Assembly (NCBI GenBank): GCA_964649085.1
Contig: CAZYPN010000001.1
Span: 124,001 to 188,000 of the forward strand
DNA: 64,000 nt
Source: JADMJV01 sp964649085
GTDB taxonomy: Bacteria; Vulcanimicrobiota; Xenobia; Xenobiales; JADMJV01
Reading direction: 5' to 3'
Below are positions 24,333 to 33,448 of this stretch, in pieces. How positions within the stretch are numbered: position 1 is the stretch's first letter; every line of letters begins with the position of its first letter. The notes under the pieces are model-generated. The model saw only the letters and a list, made by a program, of their open reading frames with translations, was not told the origin of the DNA and did no database searches. The translations under genes and the position numbers were made by a program.

Positions 24333-26066
24333 TCACCGGTATTTACTACCCTGCGTCCAACTCCAGTAGCCTTCCCAAGTCCGCCCCAGATCAATCATGA
24401 TTTGTGCTTGAAGTTGATAGACCTGGTAAGTTTTTGAATTAATTTCAAGACTTTCCTGAAGGCTCGCCAGCGCCTCGGCGGGCTGTCCCGATCGATATTG
24501 GGCCTGACCAAGCCAGAACAACACGGCAGGATTCCGCGGATCGAGCTTCCGGACGTGGGCCCAGGTTGTGGCTGCAGTTGACCAGCGACCGGCGATTTCC
24601 TGGACCTGGGCCTGGCTCATCCAGGCGTAGGCATTGCCGGGTTGCAGTGCGGTCCTTCGTCCTGCCCAGCGCTCTGCTGCCTGGATCAGTTCCGGAGGAG
24701 GAGGGGACAGTCTGGAGGCAAGTTCTGCATAGAACTGAAACTCGAACGACGCCTGCTGGGTCCTCATCCAGGGGGGGCAAAGCCAGTCCGCCCGGTCGAG
24801 ATTGGCCCGCCGAAGCAGGGCCAGTTGTGTAAATTCCCTCGATGGTTGGAGCCCGCGAGCCCAGATGCGATACTCGTCTTCCCACCAGAGCGACCGTTGG
24901 AAAAGCCATCCGCTCAGGCCAGCCAGAGTGAGCGCCAGGCTGAGGGGCAACCCGTAGAGTTTTCTCCTGGGGGCGGCGCTTTCTTCGGGCAGGGCTCGGG
25001 TGGTCCAGTGGAAGAGCAATGGCCAGAAGCTCAGCGGGTAGGCATTGCTCACACCGTTCACCAGCAGCACGGCCAGGCAGGCACAGGCGGGGCGATCCTT
25101 GCGCCCGAGTGCCATCAGAGTTGCGCCCATCCAGATCAGCCACAGCACAAGGCCTGGAATTCCTTGCTCGGCCAGCAGAAGCAGCGGCTGGCTGTGGGGA
25201 TCTTCGGGGCACCGTTGCAGATGCCTCAGCGATTCAGGCTCCAGAGGACGTCGTTTGAGATACTCAAAGCCAAAATTGCCGGTTCCCACTCCCCAAAGGG
25301 GGTGCTCGATGCCTTGCTGGAGCGCGGATTGCCAGAGTAAAAGTCGAACAGAGACGCTCTCTGTCTGGGCCCGGCGTAGGGGTGCCGTGGGGGGCGTTGA
25401 GGATTGCTGCCAAAAATGAACTGTGCCCCAACTCAGCAAAGCCGCGAGTAGAAACCACCCCTGGCGTCGGACCCAGCGCGGCCGATACAGTATCAGTGCC
25501 ATTCCCACCCCAAGAAGGGCGAGTTGGGAACCACGGGTGCCTGTCAGGATGATGCTGATCCATCCAAATAGGGCCAGTGGTCTGTTGCGAATGACTACGA
25601 GGGGTAGCAGACAGGCCAGATACATGGAAAGGTAGTTGGGGTTGCCCAGTCCCGCGATCGTTCTGGCCTGGGAAAGCGAAGGATGAGACCAGGCGAAGGG
25701 GTCGAGGTTCAGGCGTTGGAGCCAGGAATAGGCCAGCGTCAGCGACCAACCCGCCAGCAGGATGCGCTCATCTCTCTGCTGGTTCGGAACGGCCCCCAGT
25801 ATCCAGAAGAATCCGATTGCCGATTGAAGCCAACCCAGGTGCTGCCACGGAACTCCACCGCGCCAGGTAGCCACCAGGCTCCAGGTCAGCCACAGCAGGC
25901 AGAAGGTTCCGGCTCGGTTGAGGGGGCGCGGGCGCAGCCACAGCGCTGCCAGGCCTGCCCCGGTTAGCCAGCAGGCCAGTTTCGGGGCCAGGACAGGCTC
26001 GACGCAGCCCAGATCGAAAATCAAAGGGGTCAGTCCTAGAGCCAGCGCGGCCGGCAGCCAGGTCAC
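24333..26066 (-). CDS. O-antigen-ligase/Wzy-like membrane protein with TPR-like C-terminus
   Basis: A 577-residue protein with roughly ten to twelve hydrophobic segments over residues 1-390. The pattern resembles the Wzy_C/O-antigen ligase (WaaL) family: GLGNPNYLSMYLACLLPL, ILTGTRGSQLALLGV and a periplasmic loop with HPLWGVGTGNFGFEYL, then EDPHSQPLLLLAEQGIPGL. The C-terminal 150 residues carry TPR-like helices (NAYAWMSQAQVQEIAGRWS; AVLFWLGQAQYRSGQPAEAL). GTG 26066 gives a GTGA overlap with the hybrid kinase stop. Likely joins or polymerises surface glycans; the substrate is unknown. Confidence 0.82.
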   Translation of the reverse strand: MTWLPAALALGLTPLIFDLGCVEPVLAPKLACWLTGAGLAALWLRPRPLNRAGTFCLLWLTWSLVATWRGGVPWQHLGWLQSAIGFFWILGAVPNQQRDERILLAGWSLTLAYSWLQRLNLDPFAWSHPSLSQARTIAGLGNPNYLSMYLACLLPLVVIRNRPLALFGWISIILTGTRGSQLALLGVGMALILYRPRWVRRQGWFLLAALLSWGTVHFWQQSSTPPTAPLRRAQTESVSVRLLLWQSALQQGIEHPLWGVGTGNFGFEYLKRRPLEPESLRHLQRCPEDPHSQPLLLLAEQGIPGLVLWLIWMGATLMALGRKDRPACACLAVLLVNGVSNAYPLSFWPLLFHWTTRALPEESAAPRRKLYGLPLSLALTLAGLSGWLFQRSLWWEDEYRIWARGLQPSREFTQLALLRRANLDRADWLCPPWMRTQQASFEFQFYAELASRLSPPPPELIQAAERWAGRRTALQPGNAYAWMSQAQVQEIAGRWSTAATTWAHVRKLDPRNPAVLFWLGQAQYRSGQPAEALASLQESLEINSKTYQVYQLQAQIMIDLGRTWEGYWSWTQGSKYR

Positions 26067-28420
26067 TGGTTTCGAGTTACTGGCAAGGAACTCAACATTT
26101 GATCGAGCAATTCCAGCCGAATCGGCTTGGTGAGGTGCAGGTCCATGCCCGCTTCCAAACACTGTTCACGATCGCTGGCCATAGCGTTGCCGGTCAGGGC
26201 TACGATGGGAACCCGCCTGTGGAGACGGGTTTCCAGGGCTCGCCATCTGCGGGTGGCTTCGAAACCATCCATGACCGGCATCTGACAGTCCATCAGCACG
26301 ACGTCCACCGGGTGGTTTTGCAGATATTCCACGGCCAGTTGACCGTTGGCCACGTGGGTCACCTGGTGGCCGAGGCGCTGCAGCATCTTGGTGACGACCT
26401 TGGCATTTACCAGGTTGTCCTCTGCCATCAGGATGTTCAGCGGGTCACAGGTGCGCGTGGTCGCGGCAGGCTGCTGTTCGCTGGGCGATGGGCCCCGGAA
26501 CACGTTGACCAGCAACCGGGCCAGATCCTGGCCGGTGAGCGGCTTGACCGCGACGTGTCGGATTCCCGAGTCTTTCAATTGTTCGGGGGTTGGACGCCCG
26601 AGCGTAACCATCAACACGGGATGGGGGATATGGGGCAGTTCCCGGGCCAGGTCCAGTCCGTCGCAGCCGGGCATCTGATAGTCGACGAGCGCCAGGTCGA
26701 ACTGGCGCCCCCGGCGGGTATTTTCCCGAACCAACTGAAGCGCGGGCCCTGCTCCCACTGCCACCTGAGCTTGAATACCCCAGGTTGCCAGTGTGTCTTT
26801 GAGAGCGCGTCGACAGGTGGCATTGTCATCGATGATGAGGATTTGCTTGTTTTGGATGAAGTTGGCGAAGTCTTCCAGGCTGACGTCGGCCTGGTCGAGA
26901 TCGCGAATGAAGGCCTGGTAGGGGCCCTCGGGTTCGGCCGGTCCCGTGTGATAGTTGGGCAGACGCACCGTGAAGGAGAAACGAGAACCCTGCCCTGGTT
27001 GACTCTCGAGCCAGATGCGGCCGCCCATCCGTTCAACGAGTTGCTTGCAAATCGTCAGTCCCAGCCCGGTTCCTCCGTGGCGGCGGGTAGTGGAACCGTC
27101 GGCCTGGACAAAGGGGTCAAAGATTTCTCGCTGGCGTTCCTGGGCGATGCCCTCGCCCGTGTCAAAGACAGAAACCCTGAGCACACCGGGTTCTCGCTGG
27201 GTGAGTTGCAACTCGACTTCGCCCTGAGTGGTGAATTTGATGGCGTTGCCCAGCAGGTTGTTGAGCAACTGCCGAAGGCGAGTAGGGTCGCCCACCACAC
27301 GCGAAGGAACCGAGGGGGTGCACGATCCCACCAGTTCGAGGCCCTTTTCGTGGGCCCGCACCGAGATTCCATTGAGCACGTCTTGCATCACGGCCCGAAC
27401 AGAAAATGGAATGCTTTCCAGTTCGAGTCGATTGGCCTCGATCTTGGAAAGATCGAGAATGTCGTTGAGGATCTCCAACAAATTGTGGGCCGAACGCAGT
27501 GCGGTTTGGGCATAGTCTCGTTGTTCGGCCGTCAGGTCGGTGCCCAACAGCAACTCCGTGGTGCCGATCATGCCGTTGAGCGGGGTTCGGATTTCGTGAC
27601 TCATGTTGGCCAGGAACTGAGACTTGACCCGTGATGCCTGCAAGGCCGCTTCTTGCGAACGCTTGAGTTCTTCGGAGCGCCGATGCTGATCGCTGATGTC
27701 TCGAATGAGCAACAGAGCCTTTTGTTTCTCGCGAGAGCTGAGGGGAAGCAGTCGAGCCTCGAAAAACCCCTCGCCCTGTGCCGACAATAGTTGAAACTCA
27801 ACCGTCATCACTTCGCCCGATTCCGTGGCCTGACGGAACATTCTCGGGAAATCGGAACGCAGGTAAGGGAAGACGTCGCCCACGTGGCGACCGAGGCAGG
27901 CCTTGGGGTCGCCCGTCAGCAGACTGGATTGACCTGAATAATAATGGCGAAAAAATCCCGACGAATCGACGCCGAACAGCAGGTCAGGCAAGGTGCGCAG
28001 CAGGGCCTGCATTTGCGTCTGCTCGTTCTGCAACTGCTGCAAGGTGGCGTGTTGGGCACTGACATCCTGGTAGAAACCGTGAATGAAGCGCCCCTGATGA
28101 TAGGGCTCGCCCACCACAAGAATCCGGCGGATCTGCGTTGCCGAGATGCGCCGGTCGACGGCGACCTCAAAGGGGGCACCGCTGAGACTGCAGGACATGA
28201 GCGCGTCCTCGAGCTGAGCGCGGGAAGCATCTTCGTAGAGCAGCAAACTGGCCCCCAGGGTCGGCTGGAAGCGCTCGGGGTCGGTGCCGTGCAGCTGATG
28301 GCTCTGGTGGTCCCAGTCGAGGGCCTGCAACGGGCTGGTGCAGTCCATCTTCCAAATGCCCATGCCCGCCAGTCTTGAGGCCGCGCGATAGGGGTCTTGC
28401 TCTTCCAGGGGCAGGTTCAC
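26063..28420 (-). CDS. Hybrid sensor histidine kinase with two receiver domains
   Basis: A 785-residue soluble BarA/TorS-like phosphorelay protein without membrane segments. Two PAS-like domains (residues 10-125 and 130-245) precede HisKA with His275 in SHEIRTPLNG. HATPase_c follows (NNLLGNAIKFT; DTGEGI; HGGTGLGL). REC1 starts near 540 (ILIIDDN; phospho-Asp in ALVDYQMPGCDG). REC2 starts near 660 (ILMAEDN; phospho-Asp in VVLMDCQMPVMDG; Lys in LTKPI). No Hpt domain is present, so phosphate must pass to a separate Hpt protein. GTG start; overlaps the ligase-like gene by 4 bases. Confidence 0.93.
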   Translation of the reverse strand: MNLPLEEQDPYRAASRLAGMGIWKMDCTSPLQALDWDHQSHQLHGTDPERFQPTLGASLLLYEDASRAQLEDALMSCSLSGAPFEVAVDRRISATQIRRILVVGEPYHQGRFIHGFYQDVSAQHATLQQLQNEQTQMQALLRTLPDLLFGVDSSGFFRHYYSGQSSLLTGDPKACLGRHVGDVFPYLRSDFPRMFRQATESGEVMTVEFQLLSAQGEGFFEARLLPLSSREKQKALLLIRDISDQHRRSEELKRSQEAALQASRVKSQFLANMSHEIRTPLNGMIGTTELLLGTDLTAEQRDYAQTALRSAHNLLEILNDILDLSKIEANRLELESIPFSVRAVMQDVLNGISVRAHEKGLELVGSCTPSVPSRVVGDPTRLRQLLNNLLGNAIKFTTQGEVELQLTQREPGVLRVSVFDTGEGIAQERQREIFDPFVQADGSTTRRHGGTGLGLTICKQLVERMGGRIWLESQPGQGSRFSFTVRLPNYHTGPAEPEGPYQAFIRDLDQADVSLEDFANFIQNKQILIIDDNATCRRALKDTLATWGIQAQVAVGAGPALQLVRENTRRGRQFDLALVDYQMPGCDGLDLARELPHIPHPVLMVTLGRPTPEQLKDSGIRHVAVKPLTGQDLARLLVNVFRGPSPSEQQPAATTRTCDPLNILMAEDNLVNAKVVTKMLQRLGHQVTHVANGQLAVEYLQNHPVDVVLMDCQMPVMDGFEATRRWRALETRLHRRVPIVALTGNAMASDREQCLEAGMDLHLTKPIRLELLDQMLSSLPVTRNQ

Positions 28421-28449
28421 GTCCGCAATTTCTGGATCCCCCCGGGTTT

Positions 28450-28489
28450 CCCCCTCCTGGGAGTCGTGGGTCCCCCTCCTGGGAGGGGG
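28450..28489. repeat. Direct repeats and perfect palindrome in the divergent speE/kinase promoter region
   Basis: CCCCCTCCTGGGAG occurs at 28450-28463 and again at 28472-28485, exactly 22 bases apart (two helical turns). The second copy extends into a perfect 8-bp inverted repeat, CCCCCTCC/GGAGGGGG, at 28472-28489. Candidate regulator site for either divergent gene. Confidence 0.55.
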
Positions 28490-28551
28490 ACGGAAGGAAG
28501 TCGCCTGTCAAAGGTGAACGCGCCGGCCCCAACCTCTCAAGGAGAATGACC

Positions 28552-29391
28552 GTGTCAGACTGGTTCATGGAAGAACTCAAGGGCAAGTGGAGACAGGGCT
28601 TGCCGACTTCACAGCTGCTGCACGAGCAACAGAGCTCGTTTCAGCACATTCAGGTATTCGACACGCCAGGCTTTGGCCGGATGCTGGTCCTCGATGGCAA
28701 GGTTCAGTGTACCGAGAAAGATGAGTTTACCTACCACGAGATGCTGAGCCATCTCCCCTTGCTCACCCATCCTCGGCCCAAGAAAGTGTTGGTGGTGGGT
28801 GGCGGTGACGGAGGCGTCGTGCGCGAGGTGCTCAAACATCCTTCTGTTGAGCAGGTGACCCTGGTAGAGATCGATGCTCAGGTTGTCGACGTTTGCCGCC
28901 AATGGTTTCCGACGCTTGCCCAGGGATTGCAACCCGACCCGCGCCTGCGCATCATTCACGCCGATGCGGCCGAGGTGATCGGCCAGGTCGAGGCTCAGGA
29001 TGCGATCCTGGTAGATTCGTCCGACCCCGAGGGCCCCTCGGAGGTTTTGTTTCAGCAAAAGTTTTTCGAGGCTCTGCGTGGGGCGCTGTGCCCTGGTGGA
29101 ATTCTGGCCATGCAGGCGGGCTCTCCTTTCTTCTTCGCTCGCCAGGTGTGCGCGGCTCGCGATCAGTTGCAGCAAGTCTTTTCCCACGTCCGCCCGTACA
29201 TGGTGGCGATTCCCACCTATCCGGGAGGAACCTGGTGTCTGTTGTCGGCCTCGTCTACGCTCGACCCTCGTTGCCTGGGTCTGGACGAACTGAAGTCGCG
29301 CTTGCACCAGCGTCAGTTGAAGTTGCGCTACTACTCTCCCGAGGTCCACCTGGGGAGCCTTGCCATTCCGCCTTTCGTCGATGAGTTTTGA
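28552..29391 (+). CDS. speE: Spermidine synthase SpeE
   Basis: Transfers an aminopropyl group from decarboxylated S-adenosylmethionine to putrescine. The 279-residue protein has the N-terminal beta domain (FGRMLVLDGKVQCTEKDEFTYHEML), the nucleotide motif VLVVGGGDGGVVREVLKH, VEIDAQVVDVCRQWFP and the catalytic region ILVDSSDPEGPSEVLF, plus a C-terminal half typical of the family. GTG 28552 is chosen because AAGGAG is 7 bases upstream; the ATG at 28546 is too close. It overlaps gmhB by 11 bases. Confidence 0.95.
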   Translation: MSDWFMEELKGKWRQGLPTSQLLHEQQSSFQHIQVFDTPGFGRMLVLDGKVQCTEKDEFTYHEMLSHLPLLTHPRPKKVLVVGGGDGGVVREVLKHPSVEQVTLVEIDAQVVDVCRQWFPTLAQGLQPDPRLRIIHADAAEVIGQVEAQDAILVDSSDPEGPSEVLFQQKFFEALRGALCPGGILAMQAGSPFFFARQVCAARDQLQQVFSHVRPYMVAIPTYPGGTWCLLSASSTLDPRCLGLDELKSRLHQRQLKLRYYSPEVHLGSLAIPPFVDEF

Positions 29392-29884
29392 AGCACGCCT
29401 GGCCTTTCTCGATCGAGACGGAACGCTGATCCGGCATATCCCCTACCTGTGCCGTCCAGAACAGGTCGAGTTGCTTCCTGGCACGATCGAAGGTTTGACG
29501 GGCTTGCGTCAGATGGGTTTCCGCCTGGTGCTGGCCAGTAATCAGAGCGGAGTTGGCCGTGGCTACTTTGGAATGGACGACGTTGAGGCGGTGCATCGTC
29601 GCCTGCAGGCCTTGCTCCAAGCGGGGGGCGTGGGCTTAGATCTGTTGCTCTACTGCCCCCATGCTCCTGAAGCCGGCTGCTCCTGTCGCAAACCCGGACC
29701 GGAGATGGCCCAGCGGGCCCAGCGACAATTGGGCCTGGGCTTGAAAGGGGCGATCATGGTGGGCGATTCCGACTGCGATATGGAGTTCGCCCGGGGCCTG
29801 GGGATCAGGGGCTTTCGTCTGGGTAGTCCTGAACTGTTGACTCTTGAGGGACTTCCGGCTCTATTGAATTCGTCGAACCGCTGA
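29381..29884 (+). CDS. gmhB: GmhB-like HAD phosphatase (heptose bisphosphatase type)
   Basis: A 167-residue HAD-superfamily phosphatase. The catalytic motif AFLDRDGTLI (nucleophile and acid Asp), ASNQSGVGRGYF, the zinc-binding CPHAPEAGCSCRKPGPEM and the Mg site MVGDSDCDMEFA match D-glycero-D-manno-heptose 1,7-bisphosphate phosphatase, which supplies heptose for LPS core or S-layer glycans. Histidinol-phosphatase of the same fold is the main alternative. ATG 29381 lies within the end of speE. Its last 80 bases overlap trmB on the opposite strand. Confidence 0.87.
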   Translation: MSFEARLAFLDRDGTLIRHIPYLCRPEQVELLPGTIEGLTGLRQMGFRLVLASNQSGVGRGYFGMDDVEAVHRRLQALLQAGGVGLDLLLYCPHAPEAGCSCRKPGPEMAQRAQRQLGLGLKGAIMVGDSDCDMEFARGLGIRGFRLGSPELLTLEGLPALLNSSNR

Positions 29885-30791
29885 GCTGGGCCAGATGGTC
29901 GAGCGCCCGTTGCACACCGCGGGTGGGAAGAAAACCGCCCCCCTGGGCGGGACGTAGACTCCAATAATCGCCCTGCTGAACCGCCTCGATCCAGAACGTC
30001 TGCTGTAGATGGTCCTCGATGACCGTGGTGAGCACCATCCACACCCTTCGTTCACGGTCGAATACCTGATTGCGGAATTCCACGACGATGTCTTCATGGA
30101 TGCCCGTGAGTTCCCAACGGTCCGGATCGAGCGTCATCAGTTTCAGACTGCGCACGGGCACCTCCGCAACTCGGCACCAGCGGCTGCCCGAGTTCTTCTT
30201 CACATAGTGTAGTTCGAAAAAAACCTGCTGGCCCAGGCCGCTCCAGCGCCGCTCATATTTGGTATCGTAGCCGGCCGGAACCTCCACGACCTCCAGTTCC
30301 AGCCCGCAGCCCGGGGCTTCAGCGACAGCGAAGTCGCGCAGCCCCTCGTGGTCGGTAACCACCAGGGCGGTGGCGCCGGGGACCAGGGCCCGAGCGAGCT
30401 GACCCATGAAGGCCTGGGAAAACAGCCGAAAGCGCCTGTGCTGGCGTTTTGGCCAGGGGCATGGGAACAGGGCCACTGCGCCTTCCAGGCAGAGATCGGG
30501 CAACAAGTAGTGAACTGCTACCTGAGCGTCAACCTGCAATACCCTCACGTTCTCGAGCCGTTCCTGGGCCAGGCGACGCAGACAGCGCCGCACCGAACCC
30601 CAGTGCAGTTCGATGCCGAGAAAGTTGTGCTGAGGTCGCTGGAGCGCCTGGCGAGCGAGGTATTCACCGTTGCCAAAGCCGATCTCCAAATACAGCGGCT
30701 GCTGGAGCGGAAATTCGCGGCGGGGATCCCAACTCAGGCTAAGCTGTCGCCAGAGTAGAAGCCGATGCAGGTCGAGATACTTTCCGTCCAC
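29805..30791 (-). CDS. trmB: tRNA (guanine-N7)-methyltransferase TrmB with C-terminal extension
   Basis: Makes m7G46 in tRNA. The Rossmann core shows YLEIGFGNGEYL (SAM), NFLGIELHWGSVRRCL, then FPCPWPKRQHRRFRLF (usual motif FPDPWPKxxH, so Asp is Cys here), VVTDHEGL and YDTKYERRW. About 130 residues follow the catalytic domain, resembling the long C-terminal extension seen in some thermophile TrmB proteins. The start is uncertain: GTG 30791 (GGGGA just upstream) avoids the inverted repeat; the frame stays open to 30896. It converges on and overlaps gmhB by 80 bases. Confidence 0.87.
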   Translation of the reverse strand: MDGKYLDLHRLLLWRQLSLSWDPRREFPLQQPLYLEIGFGNGEYLARQALQRPQHNFLGIELHWGSVRRCLRRLAQERLENVRVLQVDAQVAVHYLLPDLCLEGAVALFPCPWPKRQHRRFRLFSQAFMGQLARALVPGATALVVTDHEGLRDFAVAEAPGCGLELEVVEVPAGYDTKYERRWSGLGQQVFFELHYVKKNSGSRWCRVAEVPVRSLKLMTLDPDRWELTGIHEDIVVEFRNQVFDRERRVWMVLTTVIEDHLQQTFWIEAVQQGDYWSLRPAQGGGFLPTRGVQRALDHLAQLSGSTNSIEPEVPQESTVQDYPDESP

Positions 30792-30800
30792 TCCCCGGGC

Positions 30801-30836
30801 CTTGTCTGCCGAGGGGATTTCTCCTCGGCAGACAAG
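30801..30836. repeat. Perfect 14-bp inverted repeat between trmB and the permease gene
   Basis: CTTGTCTGCCGAGG (30801-30814) pairs perfectly with CCTCGGCAGACAAG (30823-30836) around an 8-base loop. It sits between divergent genes and ends 8 bases before the permease ATG. No T-run follows on either strand, so it is not an ordinary terminator. It may be an operator or a translation-controlling hairpin. Confidence 0.7.
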
Positions 30837-30844
30837 CACTCTCC

Positions 30845-33379
30845 ATGGCTTCTTTACTCTCTCGCAGTCAGTGGCGTCATTGGTGGCGGCATCCATGGCT
30901 GCTGTTGCTCAGCCTGCTCGGGGTGGCCATGGGTGTGGGCGGAATCGTGGCGATGGAGCTTTCGATCGGTTCCTGTCGCCGGGCCTTCGAGCTCTCACAA
31001 GAGCAGCTCAGCGGCCCCACCACTCATTGGATCGTAGGTGGACAACGGGGGCTGCCCGAGAACCTCTATCGCAGGCTGCGTATAGAGAAAGGCCTGCGCA
31101 AGTGTGCGCCTGTGGTCGAGGGATTTCTAACCTGGGACGATGGCAAGCGGCGCGAAAGCCTGCGCCTGCTGGGCCTGGACCCGATTGCTGAAGGGCCTTT
31201 TCGTGGCGCCTGGCTGCAGGGCTCTGGCGGCCAGGGACCCCCGTTGATTCAGCTGCTGGCCGGGCCCGGAAGTCTGGCCATGAGTCGCGGCGAGGCCCAG
31301 CGCCTGGGGGTCCAGCTCAACCAGTTGATGCCCTTAAAGGCGCCCGCAGAATTGCGTCTGCGAGCTACCCTGGATGGGCTCAGTCCTTCCAGAGAACAGG
31401 CGTTGCAGGGCCAGCTGCTGTGCGACATCAGTGTGGCTCAGGAAGCACTGGGGATGCAGGGCACCCTGAGTCGCATCGAGCTGATTCTGGAATCCGATCA
31501 GGTCGATGCCCTGGCAGGCTGGCTGCCGGCCGAGGTGGCGCTGGTTCCGGCGGCCACGCGAACCCAGGCGATGAATCAGATGAGTGAAGCCTTCTTTCTC
31601 AATCTTCAAGCCCTCAGCTTGCTGTCACTGCTGGTCGGTTCTTTTCTGATTTACAACACGATTCACTTCATGGTGATGCAACGACGACCCTGGATGGGCA
31701 GGCTGCGAATCCTGGGAGTTACTTCTCGTGAGATCCGCTCGCAGGTTCTGCTCGAGGCCGCCTGGATCGGGGCTCTGGGCTCGCTGCTGGGAGCGCTGTT
31801 GGGCATTGCTCTTTCACGCCAGCTTCTTCCTCTGCTGACGCGCACGATCAACGATCTGTATTACAATCTGCAGGTTCAGCAGTCGCATCTATCGGCCCTC
31901 AGCCTGGCCAAGGGGTTGTGGGCGGGTTGGCTTTGTGCTCTGGTGGCGGCCTGGTGGCCAGCACGTGAAGCCGGTGCCACTTCGCCTCTGGTCGTACTGC
32001 AGAGCAGTCCGATGGAGGCCGACTCCTTGCGAGGCTGGTTGCGAGGCAGTGGCTGGGCCGTTCTGGCTCTGGGGCTGTCCTGGGCCCTGTTGGAGCTGGC
32101 GGACTCCAACCTGGGGCTGAACCTGGTGGCCATGTTTGGCCTGATCTTCTCTTCTGCCGCCCTGACGCCGGCATTTGTGCTGGGGGTGCAGCGCTTGCTC
32201 CTCAAGCTGACCCGGGGATATCATCCCGGTCTGCACCTGGTATTGGGCGGTTTGCGGCGTTCTTTGAGCCGTATGGGGGTGGCCCTGATGGCCATGACGC
32301 TGGCGCTTTCGGCAGTGCTGTCCATCACGGTGATGGTCCACAGCTTTCGCATCAGCCTGCTGAGCTGGCTCGATCGAACGCTGCAGTTCGATCTCTATAT
32401 CGGGCAGGTCGACCGACAGGCGGCCCGCGGCGGCCAGGGACTTCCCCAGCAGGTGGTCGAGGCGCTGGGTCGTCATCCCGATGTGGCCCACATGGTGCGG
32501 CTAAAAATGGGGCCAGTGTATTGGCGCCAGCCTGGGACGGGTTCACAGGTGGCGGCCTGGAAGCTGGGGCAGTTGGCGGCCCAGCCTCTCGAACCGGCCA
32601 GTATGAAGGCATATCGAATGCTGAGCGGACGCCCTCCGAGCCCGGGGCAACTCGAAATCATGGCCTCGGAGCCATTCGCCCGAAAGAATGACCTGTCTGT
32701 GGGTCAGAAGCTCCAGTTGCAGACCCGCTCCGGACCTTTGGAGTTAAGCGTGGCGGGGGTGTTTCAAGACTACGCCAGCGATACCGGCTATCTGGTGATG
32801 GACTTGACCCGCTATCGTCGTCATTTCCTCGACGATAGTGTTACCGGTGTTGGCCTTGTGGCTCGGCCGGGCCGAACAGAGTCGTTGCGACGCGAAATCT
32901 TGAGCGGTCCCGGAGCGGAATTGCTGGAGGTGCGTTCCCAACGAGCGCTTCATGCACTGTCGGTGGAGATTTTCGAGCAGACCTTTCTGGTTACCCGGGC
33001 CCTGAGTTTGCTGGCCATGTTGGTGGCGGCCACCGGCATTGTCAGTTCGGTGGCTGCCCACAGGCTGGAGCGGCGGCGAGAGATGGCGCTGTGGGGGGCC
33101 CTGGGTTGGACCCGGCGGCAGCGTTGGGGCCTCTTCTGGTCGGAATCGGCCCTGGCAGCTTTGCTGGCCGGACTGGCCGCCTGGCCCTGTGGGTTGCTGC
33201 AGGCTTATGCGATGGTCCACTTCATCAATCGTCGGGCCTTTGGTTGGACACTGGAGTTTCATCCCCACTGGGGGGCCATGCTGACCACACCCTTGCTGGC
33301 TCTGCTTGCGGCCAGTTTGGCCGTAGCCCTGGCCCCTCCCAGTCGGCGCCCCTTGGCAGAGGATTTACGCACAGAGTAG
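30845..33379 (+). CDS. FtsX/MacB-type ABC transporter permease
   Basis: An 844-residue inner-membrane protein: a first helix (LLLLSLLGVAMGVGGIVAMEL), a large extracytoplasmic domain, three helices near residues 255-370 (SLLSLLVGSFLIYNT), two more near 400-440, then a second periplasmic domain and a C-terminal FtsX triplet (SLLAMLVAATGIVSSVAAH). The duplicated arrangement matches LolCE/YbbP-like permeases that move lipoproteins or other envelope substrates. No partner ATPase or periplasmic adaptor is adjacent. No Shine-Dalgarno precedes the ATG; the inverted repeat at 30801-30836 occupies that position. Confidence 0.88.
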   Translation: MASLLSRSQWRHWWRHPWLLLLSLLGVAMGVGGIVAMELSIGSCRRAFELSQEQLSGPTTHWIVGGQRGLPENLYRRLRIEKGLRKCAPVVEGFLTWDDGKRRESLRLLGLDPIAEGPFRGAWLQGSGGQGPPLIQLLAGPGSLAMSRGEAQRLGVQLNQLMPLKAPAELRLRATLDGLSPSREQALQGQLLCDISVAQEALGMQGTLSRIELILESDQVDALAGWLPAEVALVPAATRTQAMNQMSEAFFLNLQALSLLSLLVGSFLIYNTIHFMVMQRRPWMGRLRILGVTSREIRSQVLLEAAWIGALGSLLGALLGIALSRQLLPLLTRTINDLYYNLQVQQSHLSALSLAKGLWAGWLCALVAAWWPAREAGATSPLVVLQSSPMEADSLRGWLRGSGWAVLALGLSWALLELADSNLGLNLVAMFGLIFSSAALTPAFVLGVQRLLLKLTRGYHPGLHLVLGGLRRSLSRMGVALMAMTLALSAVLSITVMVHSFRISLLSWLDRTLQFDLYIGQVDRQAARGGQGLPQQVVEALGRHPDVAHMVRLKMGPVYWRQPGTGSQVAAWKLGQLAAQPLEPASMKAYRMLSGRPPSPGQLEIMASEPFARKNDLSVGQKLQLQTRSGPLELSVAGVFQDYASDTGYLVMDLTRYRRHFLDDSVTGVGLVARPGRTESLRREILSGPGAELLEVRSQRALHALSVEIFEQTFLVTRALSLLAMLVAATGIVSSVAAHRLERRREMALWGALGWTRRQRWGLFWSESALAALLAGLAAWPCGLLQAYAMVHFINRRAFGWTLEFHPHWGAMLTTPLLALLAASLAVALAPPSRRPLAEDLRTE

Positions 33380-33448
33380 GGGGAACCCGGGTCGTGCCGA
33401 AGCTCTGTGGGGTGGTAAAGGCCCCAAAGAGAGGGATTTGATGCTTCG

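Noticed and set aside
30801..30836. Inverted repeat as a rho-independent terminator
   Set aside because: No T-run follows on either strand and it lies upstream of two divergent starts, not after a gene.
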